Below are positions 33,495 to 43,899 of a DNA stretch of 58,863 nt, one piece after another; the stretch's first letter is position 1; every line of letters starts with the position of its first letter. A program made the position numbers and the translations under genes. Below the pieces are notes generated by a model. That model saw nothing but the letters and a program-made list of their open reading frames with translations, searched no databases and was not told the DNA's origin. This DNA is from an uncultured beta proteobacterium (lineage in GTDB: Bacteria; Pseudomonadota; Gammaproteobacteria; Burkholderiales; Burkholderiaceae_C). The stretch covers positions 1-58,863 of the forward strand of contig CAINUX010000271.1 of NCBI GenBank assembly GCA_903853895.1. The letters run 5' to 3'.

Positions 33495-35528
33495 TTAGCG
33501 CGGTGCCGAGGCGGCCGTGCTGACCGGGGCACTGGCCAGCGACGCCGTGGCGCTTGCCGCCGGTGGCAGGGCCACAACGGTGGCACCGACGCGCGGCCAA
33601 GGAACCTGAGCGGCGACCAGCGGCTTGCCGATGGGCACCATGGCCTGGCCCTTGCGGACAGCAGCCATGTCCTCCGCATTGGGGTACTGCCCGAGCAACC
33701 AGTAGTCGAACACGCGGCGCGCGATGGGCGCGGCGGACCCAGAGCCCCAGCCGGCATTCTCAACAATCACAGCGAGCGCGATCGTCGGATTTTCGACCGG
33801 CGCAAAGGCGACGTAGAGGGCATGGTCACGCTTGTGCTCGTCGGTCTTGACGCTGCTGTACTTCTCGCCAGACCTCAGACCGACGGCCTGCGCCGTGCCG
33901 GTCTTGCCGCCACTGGTGTAACCGGCGCCGGCAAATACCTTGGCCGAGGTCCCCTCCAACGTCACACCGTGCATTGCATTGCGAATCACTTCCACGTGCT
34001 CTGGCTTCAGCGGCAAGGGTTCGAGTGCATCATTGACGACGCGCTGGGTCGTGTGCTGAACGCTGTCCTTGATTTCGCGCACCAGGTGCGGCTTGAAGCG
34101 CAAACCGCCGGAGGCAATGGTCGAGTAGGCGGTGGCCATTTGCAGCATCGTAAAGTTGTTGTAACCCTGACCGATGCCCAGCGAGATCGTCTCGCCGGCA
34201 TACCACTTTTGCTGTTCGGCCTTCTTGAATTTCTTGCGCTTCCATTCCTGTGATGGCAGGTCGCCCGTGACCTCGCCCAGCAGGTCGATGCCGGTGTGGC
34301 GGCCCAGACCAAAGGGCTCCAGCTGGTCGTGGATCAGATCCACGCCCATCTCGTTGGCAAGGCTGTAGAAGTAGACGTTGGACGAGCTGACGATGGCCAG
34401 GCGCATGTCCTTGGGGCCGGGACGGTCTGCCTCAGGGCTGCCGAAGTTGCGGCCACCAAAGCTGTAGGTCAGGTTGTCCTGGATCACAACGTTGGCGGCA
34501 CGCTTGCCACTGTTCAGTGCCGCCATCGCCATCAGAGGCTTGTAGGTCGAACCTGGCGGATAGGTGCCGCGCAACGCGCGGTTCAGCAGCGGTTTGTCGA
34601 CATCCTCGTTCAACGCAGCCCAGCTTTCAGTGTCGATGCCATCGACAAAGAGGTTGGGGTCAAAGGTCGGCTTGGAAACAAAGGCCAGCACCTCGCCATT
34701 GCGCGGATCAATTGCAACCAGGGCGCCGCGGCGGTCACCGTACATGTCTTCCACCAGCTTTTGCAACTTGACATCGATGGACAACACCATCATGTTGCCG
34801 GGCGTGGAGGGTGTGCTTGCGAGCTTGCGCACGGCGCGCCCGCCGGCTGAGGTCTCGACCCGCTCCACACCGGTGATGCCGTGCAACTGGCTCTCGAAGT
34901 TCTGTTCCACGCCCAGCTTGCCGATGTATTCGGTGCCGCGGTAATTGGCCTGGTTCTCATCGTCCTCGATCTTGGCCTTTTCTGCCTGGTTGATGCGTCC
35001 GATGTAGCCAATCACGTGGCTGGCCAGTTCGCCATACGGATAACTGCGAAACAGGCGGGCCTTGATTTCGACGCCTGGAAAGCGAAAGCGTTGGGCGGCA
35101 AACCGGGCCACCTCAGTGTCCGTCAGGCGGGTACGAATGGGCAGGGATTCGAAACTTCTCGACTCTTCCATCAACTTCTTGAAGCGCCGCCGGTCGCGTG
35201 CCGTAACATCCATCACCTTGGACAACTCGTCAATGGTTTGCTCCAGACCATTGGTTTTGGAGGGAGTGATTTCCAGCGTATAGGCCGAGTAGTTGCTGGC
35301 CAGCACGATACCGTTGCGGTCCACGATCAGGCCGCGATTGGGGACTATGGGCACGATCGAGGTTCGGTTGCTCTCTGCTTGCGCGCGCAGGTCGTCGTGG
35401 CGAATCACCTGCAGGTAGACCAGGCGCGCGGCCAGCAGCAAGAAACAGACTAGCACCAGCACGCTCACCGCAAACACGCGGGTGCGAAAGCGCGCCAGGT
35501 CGGCTTCGACGTTGCGTATTTCGGTCAC
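33495..35528 (-). CDS. mrdA: penicillin-binding protein 2 (elongasome transpeptidase)
   Basis: The class B transpeptidase that cross-links lateral-wall peptidoglycan with RodA and MreBCD. The 677-residue protein has an N-terminal membrane helix (VFAVSVLVLVCFLLLAARLV), the dimerisation domain, and the catalytic motifs STYK at 327-330, SSN in IVSSSNVYFYS and KTG in SGGKTGTAQA. An Ala/Ser-rich C-terminal extension of about 30 residues ends the protein. It begins with GTG, whose GTGA overlaps the mreD stop. The usual downstream neighbour rodA is absent; instead a convergent TSUP gene follows. Confidence 0.95.
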   Translation of the reverse strand: MTEIRNVEADLARFRTRVFAVSVLVLVCFLLLAARLVYLQVIRHDDLRAQAESNRTSIVPIVPNRGLIVDRNGIVLASNYSAYTLEITPSKTNGLEQTIDELSKVMDVTARDRRRFKKLMEESRSFESLPIRTRLTDTEVARFAAQRFRFPGVEIKARLFRSYPYGELASHVIGYIGRINQAEKAKIEDDENQANYRGTEYIGKLGVEQNFESQLHGITGVERVETSAGGRAVRKLASTPSTPGNMMVLSIDVKLQKLVEDMYGDRRGALVAIDPRNGEVLAFVSKPTFDPNLFVDGIDTESWAALNEDVDKPLLNRALRGTYPPGSTYKPLMAMAALNSGKRAANVVIQDNLTYSFGGRNFGSPEADRPGPKDMRLAIVSSSNVYFYSLANEMGVDLIHDQLEPFGLGRHTGIDLLGEVTGDLPSQEWKRKKFKKAEQQKWYAGETISLGIGQGYNNFTMLQMATAYSTIASGGLRFKPHLVREIKDSVQHTTQRVVNDALEPLPLKPEHVEVIRNAMHGVTLEGTSAKVFAGAGYTSGGKTGTAQAVGLRSGEKYSSVKTDEHKRDHALYVAFAPVENPTIALAVIVENAGWGSGSAAPIARRVFDYWLLGQYPNAEDMAAVRKGQAMVPIGKPLVAAQVPWPRVGATVVALPPAASATASLASAPVSTAASAPR

Positions 35529-36055
35529 AGGGGCCTATTCGCGTCCGGGTTGGGCGCACGCAACTGGGGTGCCAACAACATGAGACTGGCCACGGGCCAC
35601 AACACTGCTTCAGCAACCGGCGCCAACAGCAGGGAAAGGCCAGGAAACGCGCCGCCACTGACCATGCCCACGGCCAGCTCCACGGCATGCGCCGCGGCAA
35701 AGAGTGGAAACACCTGCGCCGCTTGCGACGGCACCGAGAACCACAGCAATCGACGGTGGATCGTAATGGCAAAGAAACTCAGCACCGTGTAGGCCATGGC
35801 GTGCTGGCCCAGCAGACCGCTCTGGTGAACATCCATCAGCAAACCAAAGACAAACGCGGCACCAATGCTGACACGCAAGGGCTGGTGCACGGTCCAGAAC
35901 ACCAGCACCACCGCCAGCACATCGGGTGCCCACGCTGCGCGCCCCCAAAGACCCATGTTCTGCAGCATGTTGAGCAGCATGGCTGCAATCAAGCTGGTCC
36001 AGATAAAAAACGGATTGGCAGGCAACAGCAGTTGCTGACCGGGGCGCATGATCAT
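35525..36055 (-). CDS. mreD: rod shape-determining protein MreD
   Basis: A 176-residue integral membrane protein with about five helices (for example NPFFIWTSLIAAMLLNMLQNM and AVVLVFWTVHQPLRVSIGAAFVFGLLMDV split), the MreD family pattern. It works with MreC and MreB to direct side-wall synthesis. It lies 10 nt downstream of mreC and overlaps the mrdA start codon. Confidence 0.88.
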   Translation of the reverse strand: MIMRPGQQLLLPANPFFIWTSLIAAMLLNMLQNMGLWGRAAWAPDVLAVVLVFWTVHQPLRVSIGAAFVFGLLMDVHQSGLLGQHAMAYTVLSFFAITIHRRLLWFSVPSQAAQVFPLFAAAHAVELAVGMVSGGAFPGLSLLLAPVAEAVLWPVASLMLLAPQLRAPNPDANRPL

Positions 36056-36065
36056 GGCTGAACTT

Positions 36066-36986
36066 TCATTTCAGTGCTCCACGACGATTCATGACTACGG
36101 GCGCCTCCGGTGTCGGCCGCGACGGGATTTGTGCCGTCACGGCGTCCAACACCATCACGTGCCCCGCGCCGGAAACCATCGCCAGCGGCACACAGTAAAT
36201 GCGGGCAAACACCGCATCCACCCGGCGCTCCACTTTTTCGACGCGTGCGACCGGCAAGCCTGGTGGATAGACCCCGTCCACCCCGCTGGTCGTCAGCAGG
36301 TCGCCCGGTGCGACGTCGGCATTGGCCGCCATGAAACGCAACTCCATGGCGTCGGCGTGCAGGGACGCGTCGCCAAAGGCCACGCCCCTGGCTCCGGTAC
36401 GGGTGTTGAGCACGGGAATCGCGTGGTCCCGGTCGGTAATCAGGGTCACTTCGCTGACCAGAGGGTACACACGCGTGACCTGCCCCAAAACGCCGGCTTC
36501 ATCGAGCACGGGTGACCCCAGCCCCACGCGGTCGGCCATTCCCTTGTCGATGATGACTTTGCGGCTGTAGGGGTCGGCGGCGTCGTACACCACTTGCGCG
36601 GCCATGGCCGGTGACTGCAGGCGTTCGCGCAATCCCAGCAGTTTGCGCATGCGCGTGTTCTCCAGCACCAATTGCTCCACCTGGTTGGCGCGCTGCGACT
36701 GCAGGCTGTGCTTTTTCAAAACGTCCTGCTGCGCAGACTGCGCCGACGTTAACGACGCGAAATACTGGCTGACCCCCTGATACGCCAGGACCGGGCGCAT
36801 GGCCAGCCATTGGGCTGGGTACAGCACTGTCGCCAGCGCCACGCGCAGCGGCTGCATGACCTTGAACCGGGAGTCCGCCACCATCAGAAAAAACGCCAGG
36901 GCGCTGCACACGGCCAACTTGGACAAGGCCGATGGGCCCTGCCGAAAGAAGGGAGGGGGATCTCTGTTCAGCGTACCAAGTGGCAT
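36066..36986 (-). CDS. mreC: rod shape-determining protein MreC
   Basis: A 306-residue bitopic protein: short cytoplasmic N-terminus, a membrane helix (SKLAVCSALAFFLMVA), a coiled coil (about 75-110, SAQQDVLKKHSLQSQRANQ) and two beta-barrel domains with the MreC pattern DPYSRKVIIDKGMADRVGLG, PVLDEAGVLGQVTRV and SGVDGVYPPGLPVARV. It couples MreB to PBP2 and MreD. A Pro-rich C-terminus ends the protein. It is 16 nt downstream of mreB. Confidence 0.92.
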   Translation of the reverse strand: MPLGTLNRDPPPFFRQGPSALSKLAVCSALAFFLMVADSRFKVMQPLRVALATVLYPAQWLAMRPVLAYQGVSQYFASLTSAQSAQQDVLKKHSLQSQRANQVEQLVLENTRMRKLLGLRERLQSPAMAAQVVYDAADPYSRKVIIDKGMADRVGLGSPVLDEAGVLGQVTRVYPLVSEVTLITDRDHAIPVLNTRTGARGVAFGDASLHADAMELRFMAANADVAPGDLLTTSGVDGVYPPGLPVARVEKVERRVDAVFARIYCVPLAMVSGAGHVMVLDAVTAQIPSRPTPEAPVVMNRRGALK

Positions 36987-37002
36987 CGCTGTATCCGGCT
37001 AC

Positions 37003-38085
<1,083 letters not shown>

Positions 38086-38248
38086 TCACCACGGTTTTAT
38101 CGTTAAAAAATCGTAAGACTGGCGTCAAGATAAGCAGTTTCGCGGGACTTGCGCCAAAGGCAGGATAATAACCGATTGCCTTTGAACAGCCCTCTCTAAA
38201 GGACCCGTTCGGGCCTGATTTACCTTTGGTTTCACCTCAATACGCACC

Positions 38249-38548
38249 ATGTCACTGACATCTACCGATATCGCCCGCATTGCCAACCTGGCGCGCCTGG
38301 AGCTGGCAACGAATGAGAGTGAGCGCATGCTCACACAAATGAACAGCTTTTTTAACATCGTGGAACAGATGCGCGCCGTGGACACCACGGGTATTGAGCC
38401 GCTGGCCCATCCGGTCGTCATCTTGTCGGACATGGCCTTGCGGCTACGCGAAGACCGTGTCAGCGAGCCGAACCAGCGCGAAGCCAACCAGCGCAGCGCG
38501 CCAGCCGTGGAGCACGGGCTCTTCCTGGTGCCCAAGGTGATTGAATAA
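38249..38548 (+). CDS. gatC: aspartyl/glutamyl-tRNA amidotransferase subunit C
   Basis: A 99-residue subunit that wraps around GatA and GatB in the GatCAB complex, which converts Glu-tRNA(Gln) and/or Asp-tRNA(Asn) to the amidated forms. The pattern [18 protein letters not shown]...[11 protein letters not shown]...GIEPLAHP...LREDRV is diagnostic. It is divergent from mreB by 199 bp and the first gene of gatCAB; the complex in a betaproteobacterium suggests absence of GlnRS and/or AsnRS-direct charging. Confidence 0.93.
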   Translation: MSLTSTDIARIANLARLELATNESERMLTQMNSFFNIVEQMRAVDTTGIEPLAHPVVILSDMALRLREDRVSEPNQREANQRSAPAVEHGLFLVPKVIE

Positions 38549-38563
38549 TTGATTGAGCAGACG

Positions 38564-40072
38564 ATGACGCAACCCCACTCCCTCTCCACCCACGCGCTGC
38601 ACGACCTCGGTGTGCACGCCTTGACCCAAGCCCTGAAAGCCCGGCAGGTGTCGGCCGTCGAGGTCGCCCAACATTTCCTGGATCGTGCCAACGCCCATGC
38701 CGATCTTGGCGCCTTTGTCGCCATCCAGCCAGAAACCACGCTGACCCAGGCCCGCGCCGCCGATGCGCGTATTGCCAACGGCACAGCAGGCACGCTGGAA
38801 GGCCTGCCGTTGGCGCACAAGGATATTTTTGTGACAAAAGACTTTGTCACCACAGCCGGCTCGCGCATGCTCAAGGACTATCGCTCGCCGTTTGACGCCA
38901 CCGTGGTGTCCAAACTGGCAGCACAAGGCGTGGTGACGCTGGGCAAGCTCAACTGCGACGAATTCGCAATGGGCTCCAGCAACGAGAACACCGCCATTTG
39001 CGCCGTGGGCCACACCCAGGTGGAGCCTGTGCGCAACCCGTGGAACAAAGAACGCATTCCCGGCGGTTCGTCAGGCGGCAGCGCCACAGCGGTGGCCGCG
39101 CGTCTGGCGCCTGCGGCTACGGGCACTGACACTGGCGGTTCCATCCGCCAGCCGGCCTCCTTTTGCGGCATCACGGGCATCAAACCGACCTATGGCCGGG
39201 CCTCGCGCTACGGCATGGTGGCCTTTGCGTCCAGCCTGGACCAGGCCGGACCGATGGCCCGCTCGGCGCAGGACTGCTCGCTGCTGCTGTCCGCCATGTG
39301 TGGCCCCGATCCGGATCGCGATTCAACCTCGCTGGACGTGCCTGCCGAGGACTTCTCGCTCAAGCTCAACGACTCCATCGACGGTCTGCGCATCGGCATT
39401 CCCAAAGAATTCTTTGGCGAAGGCTTGGCCAGCGATGTGCGCACGGCCATTGACGCCGCACTGAAAGAATACGAGGGTCTGGGCGCCAAGCTGGTGCCCA
39501 TCGCGCTACCGCGCACAGAACTGTCCATCCCGGTGTACTACATCATCGCGCCGGCCGAGGCCAGCTCGAATCTCTCCCGCTTTGATGGCGTGAAGTTCGG
39601 CCACCGCGCCAAGGACTACACCGACCTGGCCGACATGTACAAAAAAACCCGTGCCGAAGGCTTTGGCGACGAGGTCAAACGCCGCATCATGATCGGCGCC
39701 TATGTGCTGTCGCACGGCTACTACGACGCCTACTACCTGCAGGCGCAAAAGATCCGCCGCATGATTGCCGATGACTTCCAGAACGCGTTCAAGGATTGCG
39801 ACGTGATTGCCGGCCCGGTGGCTCCCACCGTGGCCTGGAAGATCGGCGCCCACAAGGACCCGCTGGCTGACTACCTGGCCGACATCTTCACCCTGCCCGG
39901 CTCGCTGGCCGGCTTGCCCGGCATGAGCGTGCCGGTGGGCTTTGGCGAGAGTGGCATGCCGGTGGGCATGCAGTTGCTGGGCAACTATTTCCAGGAGGCG
40001 CGCCTGCTGAATGCGGCGCACCGTTTCCAGCAAGCCACCGACTGGCACACACGCACGCCGGAGGGCTTCTGA
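38564..40072 (+). CDS. gatA: aspartyl/glutamyl-tRNA amidotransferase subunit A
   Basis: A 502-residue amidase-signature enzyme that supplies ammonia from glutamine. The Ser-cisSer-Lys triad is visible: Lys in LAHKDIF, cis-Ser in [13 protein letters not shown] and the nucleophile Ser in [15 protein letters not shown] at 38564 is preferred; a TTG directly after the gatC stop (38549) would add five residues. It is followed by gatB after a single base. Confidence 0.95.
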   Translation: MTQPHSLSTHALHDLGVHALTQALKARQVSAVEVAQHFLDRANAHADLGAFVAIQPETTLTQARAADARIANGTAGTLEGLPLAHKDIFVTKDFVTTAGSRMLKDYRSPFDATVVSKLAAQGVVTLGKLNCDEFAMGSSNENTAICAVGHTQVEPVRNPWNKERIPGGSSGGSATAVAARLAPAATGTDTGGSIRQPASFCGITGIKPTYGRASRYGMVAFASSLDQAGPMARSAQDCSLLLSAMCGPDPDRDSTSLDVPAEDFSLKLNDSIDGLRIGIPKEFFGEGLASDVRTAIDAALKEYEGLGAKLVPIALPRTELSIPVYYIIAPAEASSNLSRFDGVKFGHRAKDYTDLADMYKKTRAEGFGDEVKRRIMIGAYVLSHGYYDAYYLQAQKIRRMIADDFQNAFKDCDVIAGPVAPTVAWKIGAHKDPLADYLADIFTLPGSLAGLPGMSVPVGFGESGMPVGMQLLGNYFQEARLLNAAHRFQQATDWHTRTPEGF

Positions 40073-40073
40073 G

Positions 40074-41621
40074 ATGAGCGAGATCGTGAACACATTTGAA
40101 GCACAACAACAGGGCCGCCCGACCGGGCCTTTGGTACATGGCTATGAAGTCATCATCGGCTTCGAGACACACGCCCAGCTGTCGACCGCGAGCAAGATCT
40201 TCAGCCGCGCCTCTACCGCCTTTGGCGCTGAGCCCAACACCCAGGCGTGCGCGGTGGACCTGGCCTTGCCAGGCACGCTGCCGGTCATGAACAAGGGGGC
40301 CGTGGAGCGCGCCATCGAGTTCGGCCTGGCGGTCAACTCCCATATTGCCGAACGAAGCATTTTTGCGCGCAAGAATTACTTCTACCCCGACCTGCCGAAG
40401 GGCTACCAGATCAGCCAGTTCGAGATCCCGGTGGTGCAAGGCGGGGCGGTGGAGTTTTTCCTGGAAACTGGCAAGGGCGCCGAGCTGGCGCGGGAAAAGA
40501 AAGCGGTGCGCCTGGTGCGCGCCCATCTGGAAGAAGACGCCGGCAAATCACTCCACGAAGACTTCATTGGCCAGACCGGCATTGACCTGAACCGTGCTGG
40601 CACACCACTACTGGAGATCGTCACCGAGCCCGACATGCGCTCCAGCACCGAAGCCGTAGCCTACGCCAAGGAACTGCACAAGATCGTGACCTGGATCGGC
40701 ATCTGCGACGGCAATATGCAGGAGGGTTCGTTCCGCTGCGACGCCAATGTATCGGTGCGCAAGCCAGGCCAGCCCCTGGGCAAGCGTCGCGAGATCAAGA
40801 ACCTGAACAGTTTCAAGTTCATGCAACAGGCCATCGACTATGAAGTGCGCTGGCAGATCGAGCAGATCGAGGACGGTCACGCGATCGAGCAAGCCACCGT
40901 GCTGTTCAACCCCGACACCGGCGAGACCCGCGCCATGCGAACCAAGGAAGACGCCGCCGACTACCGTTACTTCCCCGATCCTGATTTGCCACCGCTATGT
41001 ATTTCGGAGCAATGGATCGAGCAAGTACGAGGGCTTATGGCCGAATTGCCTCGGGTGATGGCGGAGCGCTTTGTGCGCGACTATGGTTTAAGCGAATACG
41101 ATGCGACCCAGCTCACTCAGAGCCAAGCGCTTGCGAAATACTTTGAAATCGCAACTCAAATTTGCGGACAAGCGAAACTTGCTGCCAATTGGGTCCTGGG
41201 AGAAGTCTCTGCATTCATCAATAAGCGAGACATTGCTATAGACGATGTAGAGGTGCCAAACCCAGTTGCTCTAGGGGAAGTGCTCAAAAGAATTGCAATT
41301 GGCGAGATAAATGGGGGTGGTGCAAAGACGGCCTTTCAGCAGTTGTGCAACCAGCAGTTCGACGGCGTTGCAGATCTGGCCACATACATCCTTCACGTCG
41401 ATAAGATCATCCAAGATCACGACCTCAAGCAGATGAATGACAGCGGCGCCCTGGAAACGATCGTCGAAGAAGTCATCGCCGCCAACGCCAAGAACGTGGC
41501 TGAATTCAAGGCCGGAAACGAAAAGGCGCTCAACGCCCTGGTCGGTCAGATCATGAAGGCCAGCAAGGGCAAGGCCAATCCGCAGCAGGTCAACGACTTG
41601 CTGCGCAGCAAGCTCGCCTAA
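40074..41621 (+). CDS. gatB: aspartyl/glutamyl-tRNA amidotransferase subunit B, mosaic gene
   Basis: A 515-residue kinase and tRNA-binding subunit of GatCAB. The N-terminal cradle domain ([46 protein letters not shown]) and C-terminal YqeY-like tail ([13 protein letters not shown]...[15 protein letters not shown]) are intact. Between about 40990 and 41400 the DNA switches from the GC-rich style of the flanks to an AT-richer style with codons rare elsewhere here (ATA, AGA, CTA, GGG), yet the frame stays open and family-like. The left edge of this block coincides with an in-frame repeat-like copy at 40994-41048. Homologous replacement or an old repeat insertion is inferred. Confidence 0.93.
   Translation: MSEIVNTFEAQQQGRPTGPLVHGYEVIIGFETHAQLSTASKIFSRASTAFGAEPNTQACAVDLALPGTLPVMNKGAVERAIEFGLAVNSHIAERSIFARKNYFYPDLPKGYQISQFEIPVVQGGAVEFFLETGKGAELAREKKAVRLVRAHLEEDAGKSLHEDFIGQTGIDLNRAGTPLLEIVTEPDMRSSTEAVAYAKELHKIVTWIGICDGNMQEGSFRCDANVSVRKPGQPLGKRREIKNLNSFKFMQQAIDYEVRWQIEQIEDGHAIEQATVLFNPDTGETRAMRTKEDAADYRYFPDPDLPPLCISEQWIEQVRGLMAELPRVMAERFVRDYGLSEYDATQLTQSQALAKYFEIATQICGQAKLAANWVLGEVSAFINKRDIAIDDVEVPNPVALGEVLKRIAIGEINGGGAKTAFQQLCNQQFDGVADLATYILHVDKIIQDHDLKQMNDSGALETIVEEVIAANAKNVAEFKAGNEKALNALVGQIMKASKGKANPQQVNDLLRSKLA
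40994..41048 (+). repeat. dispersed 55-nt palindromic element, copy H (in frame inside gatB)
   Basis: GCTAT (40994-40998), AGC at the fixed offset and CGAGGGCT (41028-41035) after exactly 29 nt, then TATGGCCGAATTG with GGCC in register with the consensus. It is translated as part of conserved GatB sequence ([18 protein letters not shown]), so part of the match could come from coding constraint. Confidence is therefore lower than for the other copies. Confidence 0.5.
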
Positions 41622-41753
41622 AGACCAATTGCTGAGCGCCCCAACATATCGAGCGGCAGGCACGGGGCGAGCGCCAAAGTGAGGTAAAGGAGGAGCCCGA
41701 AGGGCGGGGGACACGAACGGCGGCGTTCACCCCGGGTCTGCTGCGGGCGCAGC

Positions 41754-42419
41754 CTAGTTCTTAGTTGGCCCGTTTAACGCCCAGAGCTGGCGCAATCGGA
41801 CCAGTTCATCATCAAAGCGAACATTCACGCGCTTGATTTCACCGTCCTGCTCCCCCATGAACCGGCGCTGCACCGCCTGGCTCTGGATGTTGTCTTCCAG
41901 TTGGCGGCGCAAATACGTGGGCGCTTTCGACGGGTCTTTGATGTAGAACTCCATCTCGGCGTCAATGCTCGCGCGCTGCTTGGTGAGTTCATCCAACCGA
42001 TTCTTTGCAGCCTGGATAACCACCGCGATCTGCGCCAATGCCTCCTGCCGCTCCTGGTCGTGCACACCTTTGTTGGGGTAGCGGATCAACAGCGCGCGGT
42101 CGCGCCGCTTTTCATCAGCCGTACGGCCGCGTTCTTCAATCTCGCGTTTTTCCTTCAACTCCAGATCCGCACGCTCCTGCGCAGTCAGATTGGGCCCGAC
42201 CTTGGCCTTGACCGTTCCACTGGGGTTGAGAATCTTTTGCTCGCGGTCAGTGCATTCAGGAATGGGGCGGTCCGCCGTCAGTTTGCGCCCTTTGGCGTCA
42301 ATACACGTGTACACGCCCGGCGTCACCAACGGACCGCTCTGTGCCTGCGCCCAGATGGCGCCACTTGCGCCGGCCAGCGCTACATAAACCCCGACCGACC
42401 CCCATTTGCTTCTTGTCAT
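41754..42419 (-). CDS. DUF4124 domain protein with coiled-coil C-terminus
   Basis: A 221-residue exported protein: signal peptide to about residue 27 (ALAGASGAIWAQAQS), then a DUF4124-type module with the pattern GVYTCIDAKGRKLTADRPIPEC containing two Cys, then about 130 residues of highly charged helical, coiled-coil-like sequence (RADLELKEKREIEERGR). Probably periplasmic; the role is unknown. It starts 2 nt after the pyrE stop and so is co-transcribed. The 130 nt between its end and gatB contain GC-rich inverted motifs but no clear terminator. Confidence 0.8.
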   Translation of the reverse strand: MTRSKWGSVGVYVALAGASGAIWAQAQSGPLVTPGVYTCIDAKGRKLTADRPIPECTDREQKILNPSGTVKAKVGPNLTAQERADLELKEKREIEERGRTADEKRRDRALLIRYPNKGVHDQERQEALAQIAVVIQAAKNRLDELTKQRASIDAEMEFYIKDPSKAPTYLRRQLEDNIQSQAVQRRFMGEQDGEIKRVNVRFDDELVRLRQLWALNGPTKN

Positions 42420-42421
42420 GT

Positions 42422-43099
42422 TCACCCTTCGTCGACGCCATATCGCGCACGGTAGGCCTGCACCTTCTGGTGCTCCTGGTCCATTCCCGCGCCGCTGCGC
42501 CCGGACAGATACTGCATCAAATCCCCCAGCTTCGCAATCGAACATACCTGTAGCCCCAACTGGCGTTGCACAAACTGCACCGCACTGTAGGGGACATCCT
42601 CACCGTTTTCCACGGCTTTTTCCTGGCGGTCCAGCGCAATCAGCACCGCGTGGGGCGTGGCGCCTGCCGCCTCTATGATGGCAATCGACTCCCGCGTGGC
42701 GGTACCGGCCGACATCACGTCGTCCACGATGAGCACGCGGCCCTTGAGCGGAGCACCGACCAGGGTACCGCCTTCGCCGTGGTCCTTTGCTTCCTTGCGG
42801 TTGTAGGCAAACGGCACATTGCGCCCGCGCCGGGACAACTCAACGGCCAGCGCAGCGCCCAACGGAATTCCTTTGTACGCCGGACCAAAGACCATGTCGA
42901 ATTCAATGCCACTGGCCAATAGCCGCTGGGCATAGAATTCAGCCAAACGCCCCAGCTTGGCCCCATCGTCAAACAGGCCCGCGTTGAAAAAGTACGGGCT
43001 CATGCGACCTGCCTTGGTTTTGAATTCACCAAACCGCAGCACCCCGCACTCCACTGCAAACTGCACAAACTCCTGGGCCAACGGGTCGAGATTCGACAT
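42422..43099 (-). CDS. pyrE: orotate phosphoribosyltransferase
   Basis: Transfers the phosphoribosyl group of PRPP to orotate in pyrimidine synthesis. The 225-residue protein has FGEFKTKAGRMSPYFFNAGLF (orotate site), FGPAYKGIPL, PFAYNRKEAKDHGEGG (flexible loop with Lys and His) and the PRPP motif VLIVDDVMSAGTA. AAGGA 7 nt upstream supports the ATG at 43099. The start codon overlaps that of the divergent xth gene within CATG. Confidence 0.95.
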   Translation of the reverse strand: MSNLDPLAQEFVQFAVECGVLRFGEFKTKAGRMSPYFFNAGLFDDGAKLGRLAEFYAQRLLASGIEFDMVFGPAYKGIPLGAALAVELSRRGRNVPFAYNRKEAKDHGEGGTLVGAPLKGRVLIVDDVMSAGTATRESIAIIEAAGATPHAVLIALDRQEKAVENGEDVPYSAVQFVQRQLGLQVCSIAKLGDLMQYLSGRSGAGMDQEHQKVQAYRARYGVDEG

Positions 43100-43895
43100 G
43101 AAAAATTCCTTGTTTAAGTTAACCAGCCTCAACCTCAACGGCATTCGCTCGGCCACCAGCAAGGGGCTGGAAGCCTGGATTGCGCAGGCACAGCCTGATT
43201 GTATTTGCGTGCAGGAAGTCAAGGCGCAGGCGGCCGATGTGGCTGGCAAATTCGAAACACTGGCAGGCATGAAGGGCCATTTTCACTTTGCCGACAAGAA
43301 GGGTTACTCGGGCGTGGCCGCCTACACCCGGCTGGAGCCCAGCGACGTCGTCATCGGCTTTGACGGCGGCGAGTTTGACGGCGAGGGGCGCTATGTGGAA
43401 CTGCGCTTTGACACGCCCGCGCGTAAACACTCCATCATCAGCGCCTACTTTCCGAGCGGTTCCGCGGGTGAGCACCGCCAGGTGGCCAAGTTCCGGTTTC
43501 TGGATGCCATGTACCCGCACCTGCAGCAACTCAAGGCGCAGCGCGATTTCATTTTGTGCGGCGACATCAACATCGCCCACCGGGAAGCTGACTTGAAAAA
43601 CTGGCGCAGCAACCAGAAGAACAGCGGCTTCACGCCAGAAGAGCGCGCGTGGATGACCAAACTCACCGGCGAGGGCGGCATCGTCGATGTCTACCGCCAG
43701 TTGGAACCCGACACCCTTGAGGCCTGCTACACATGGTGGAGCAACCGCGGGCAGGCCTATGCCAATAACGTGGGGTGGCGTCTGGACTACCACTTGGCGA
43801 CGCCGGCGCTGGCATCGGGTGCGAAGTCGGTCGATATCTACAAGGGTGAGAAGTTTTCTGACCACGCGCCCATCACGATCGCCTACGCCTGGTAA
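43098..43895 (+). CDS. xth: exodeoxyribonuclease III (AP endonuclease family)
   Basis: A 265-residue endonuclease/exonuclease/phosphatase-fold DNA repair enzyme. Motifs in order: SLNLNGIRSA, CVQEVKAQ (Glu metal ligand), GYSGVAAYTR, CGDINIAHREADLKNW (Asp and Asn), YTWWSNRG, WRLDYHLA and SDHAPITI (terminal Asp-His). ATG at 43098 has no clear Shine-Dalgarno; a TTG at 43110 would give MFKLTSLNLN, nearer the usual start of homologues. Its 5' leader lies inside pyrE. It ends 4 nt before the convergent CoA-transferase gene. Confidence 0.93.
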   Translation: MKNSLFKLTSLNLNGIRSATSKGLEAWIAQAQPDCICVQEVKAQAADVAGKFETLAGMKGHFHFADKKGYSGVAAYTRLEPSDVVIGFDGGEFDGEGRYVELRFDTPARKHSIISAYFPSGSAGEHRQVAKFRFLDAMYPHLQQLKAQRDFILCGDINIAHREADLKNWRSNQKNSGFTPEERAWMTKLTGEGGIVDVYRQLEPDTLEACYTWWSNRGQAYANNVGWRLDYHLATPALASGAKSVDIYKGEKFSDHAPITIAYAW

Positions 43896-43899
43896 CGTT

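Noticed and set aside
41622..41753. terminator or repeat copy between gatB and the DUF4124 gene
   Set aside because: GC-rich inverted pieces (CGCCCC with GGGGCG) are present but no T-tract follows and the 29-nt repeat architecture is absent.
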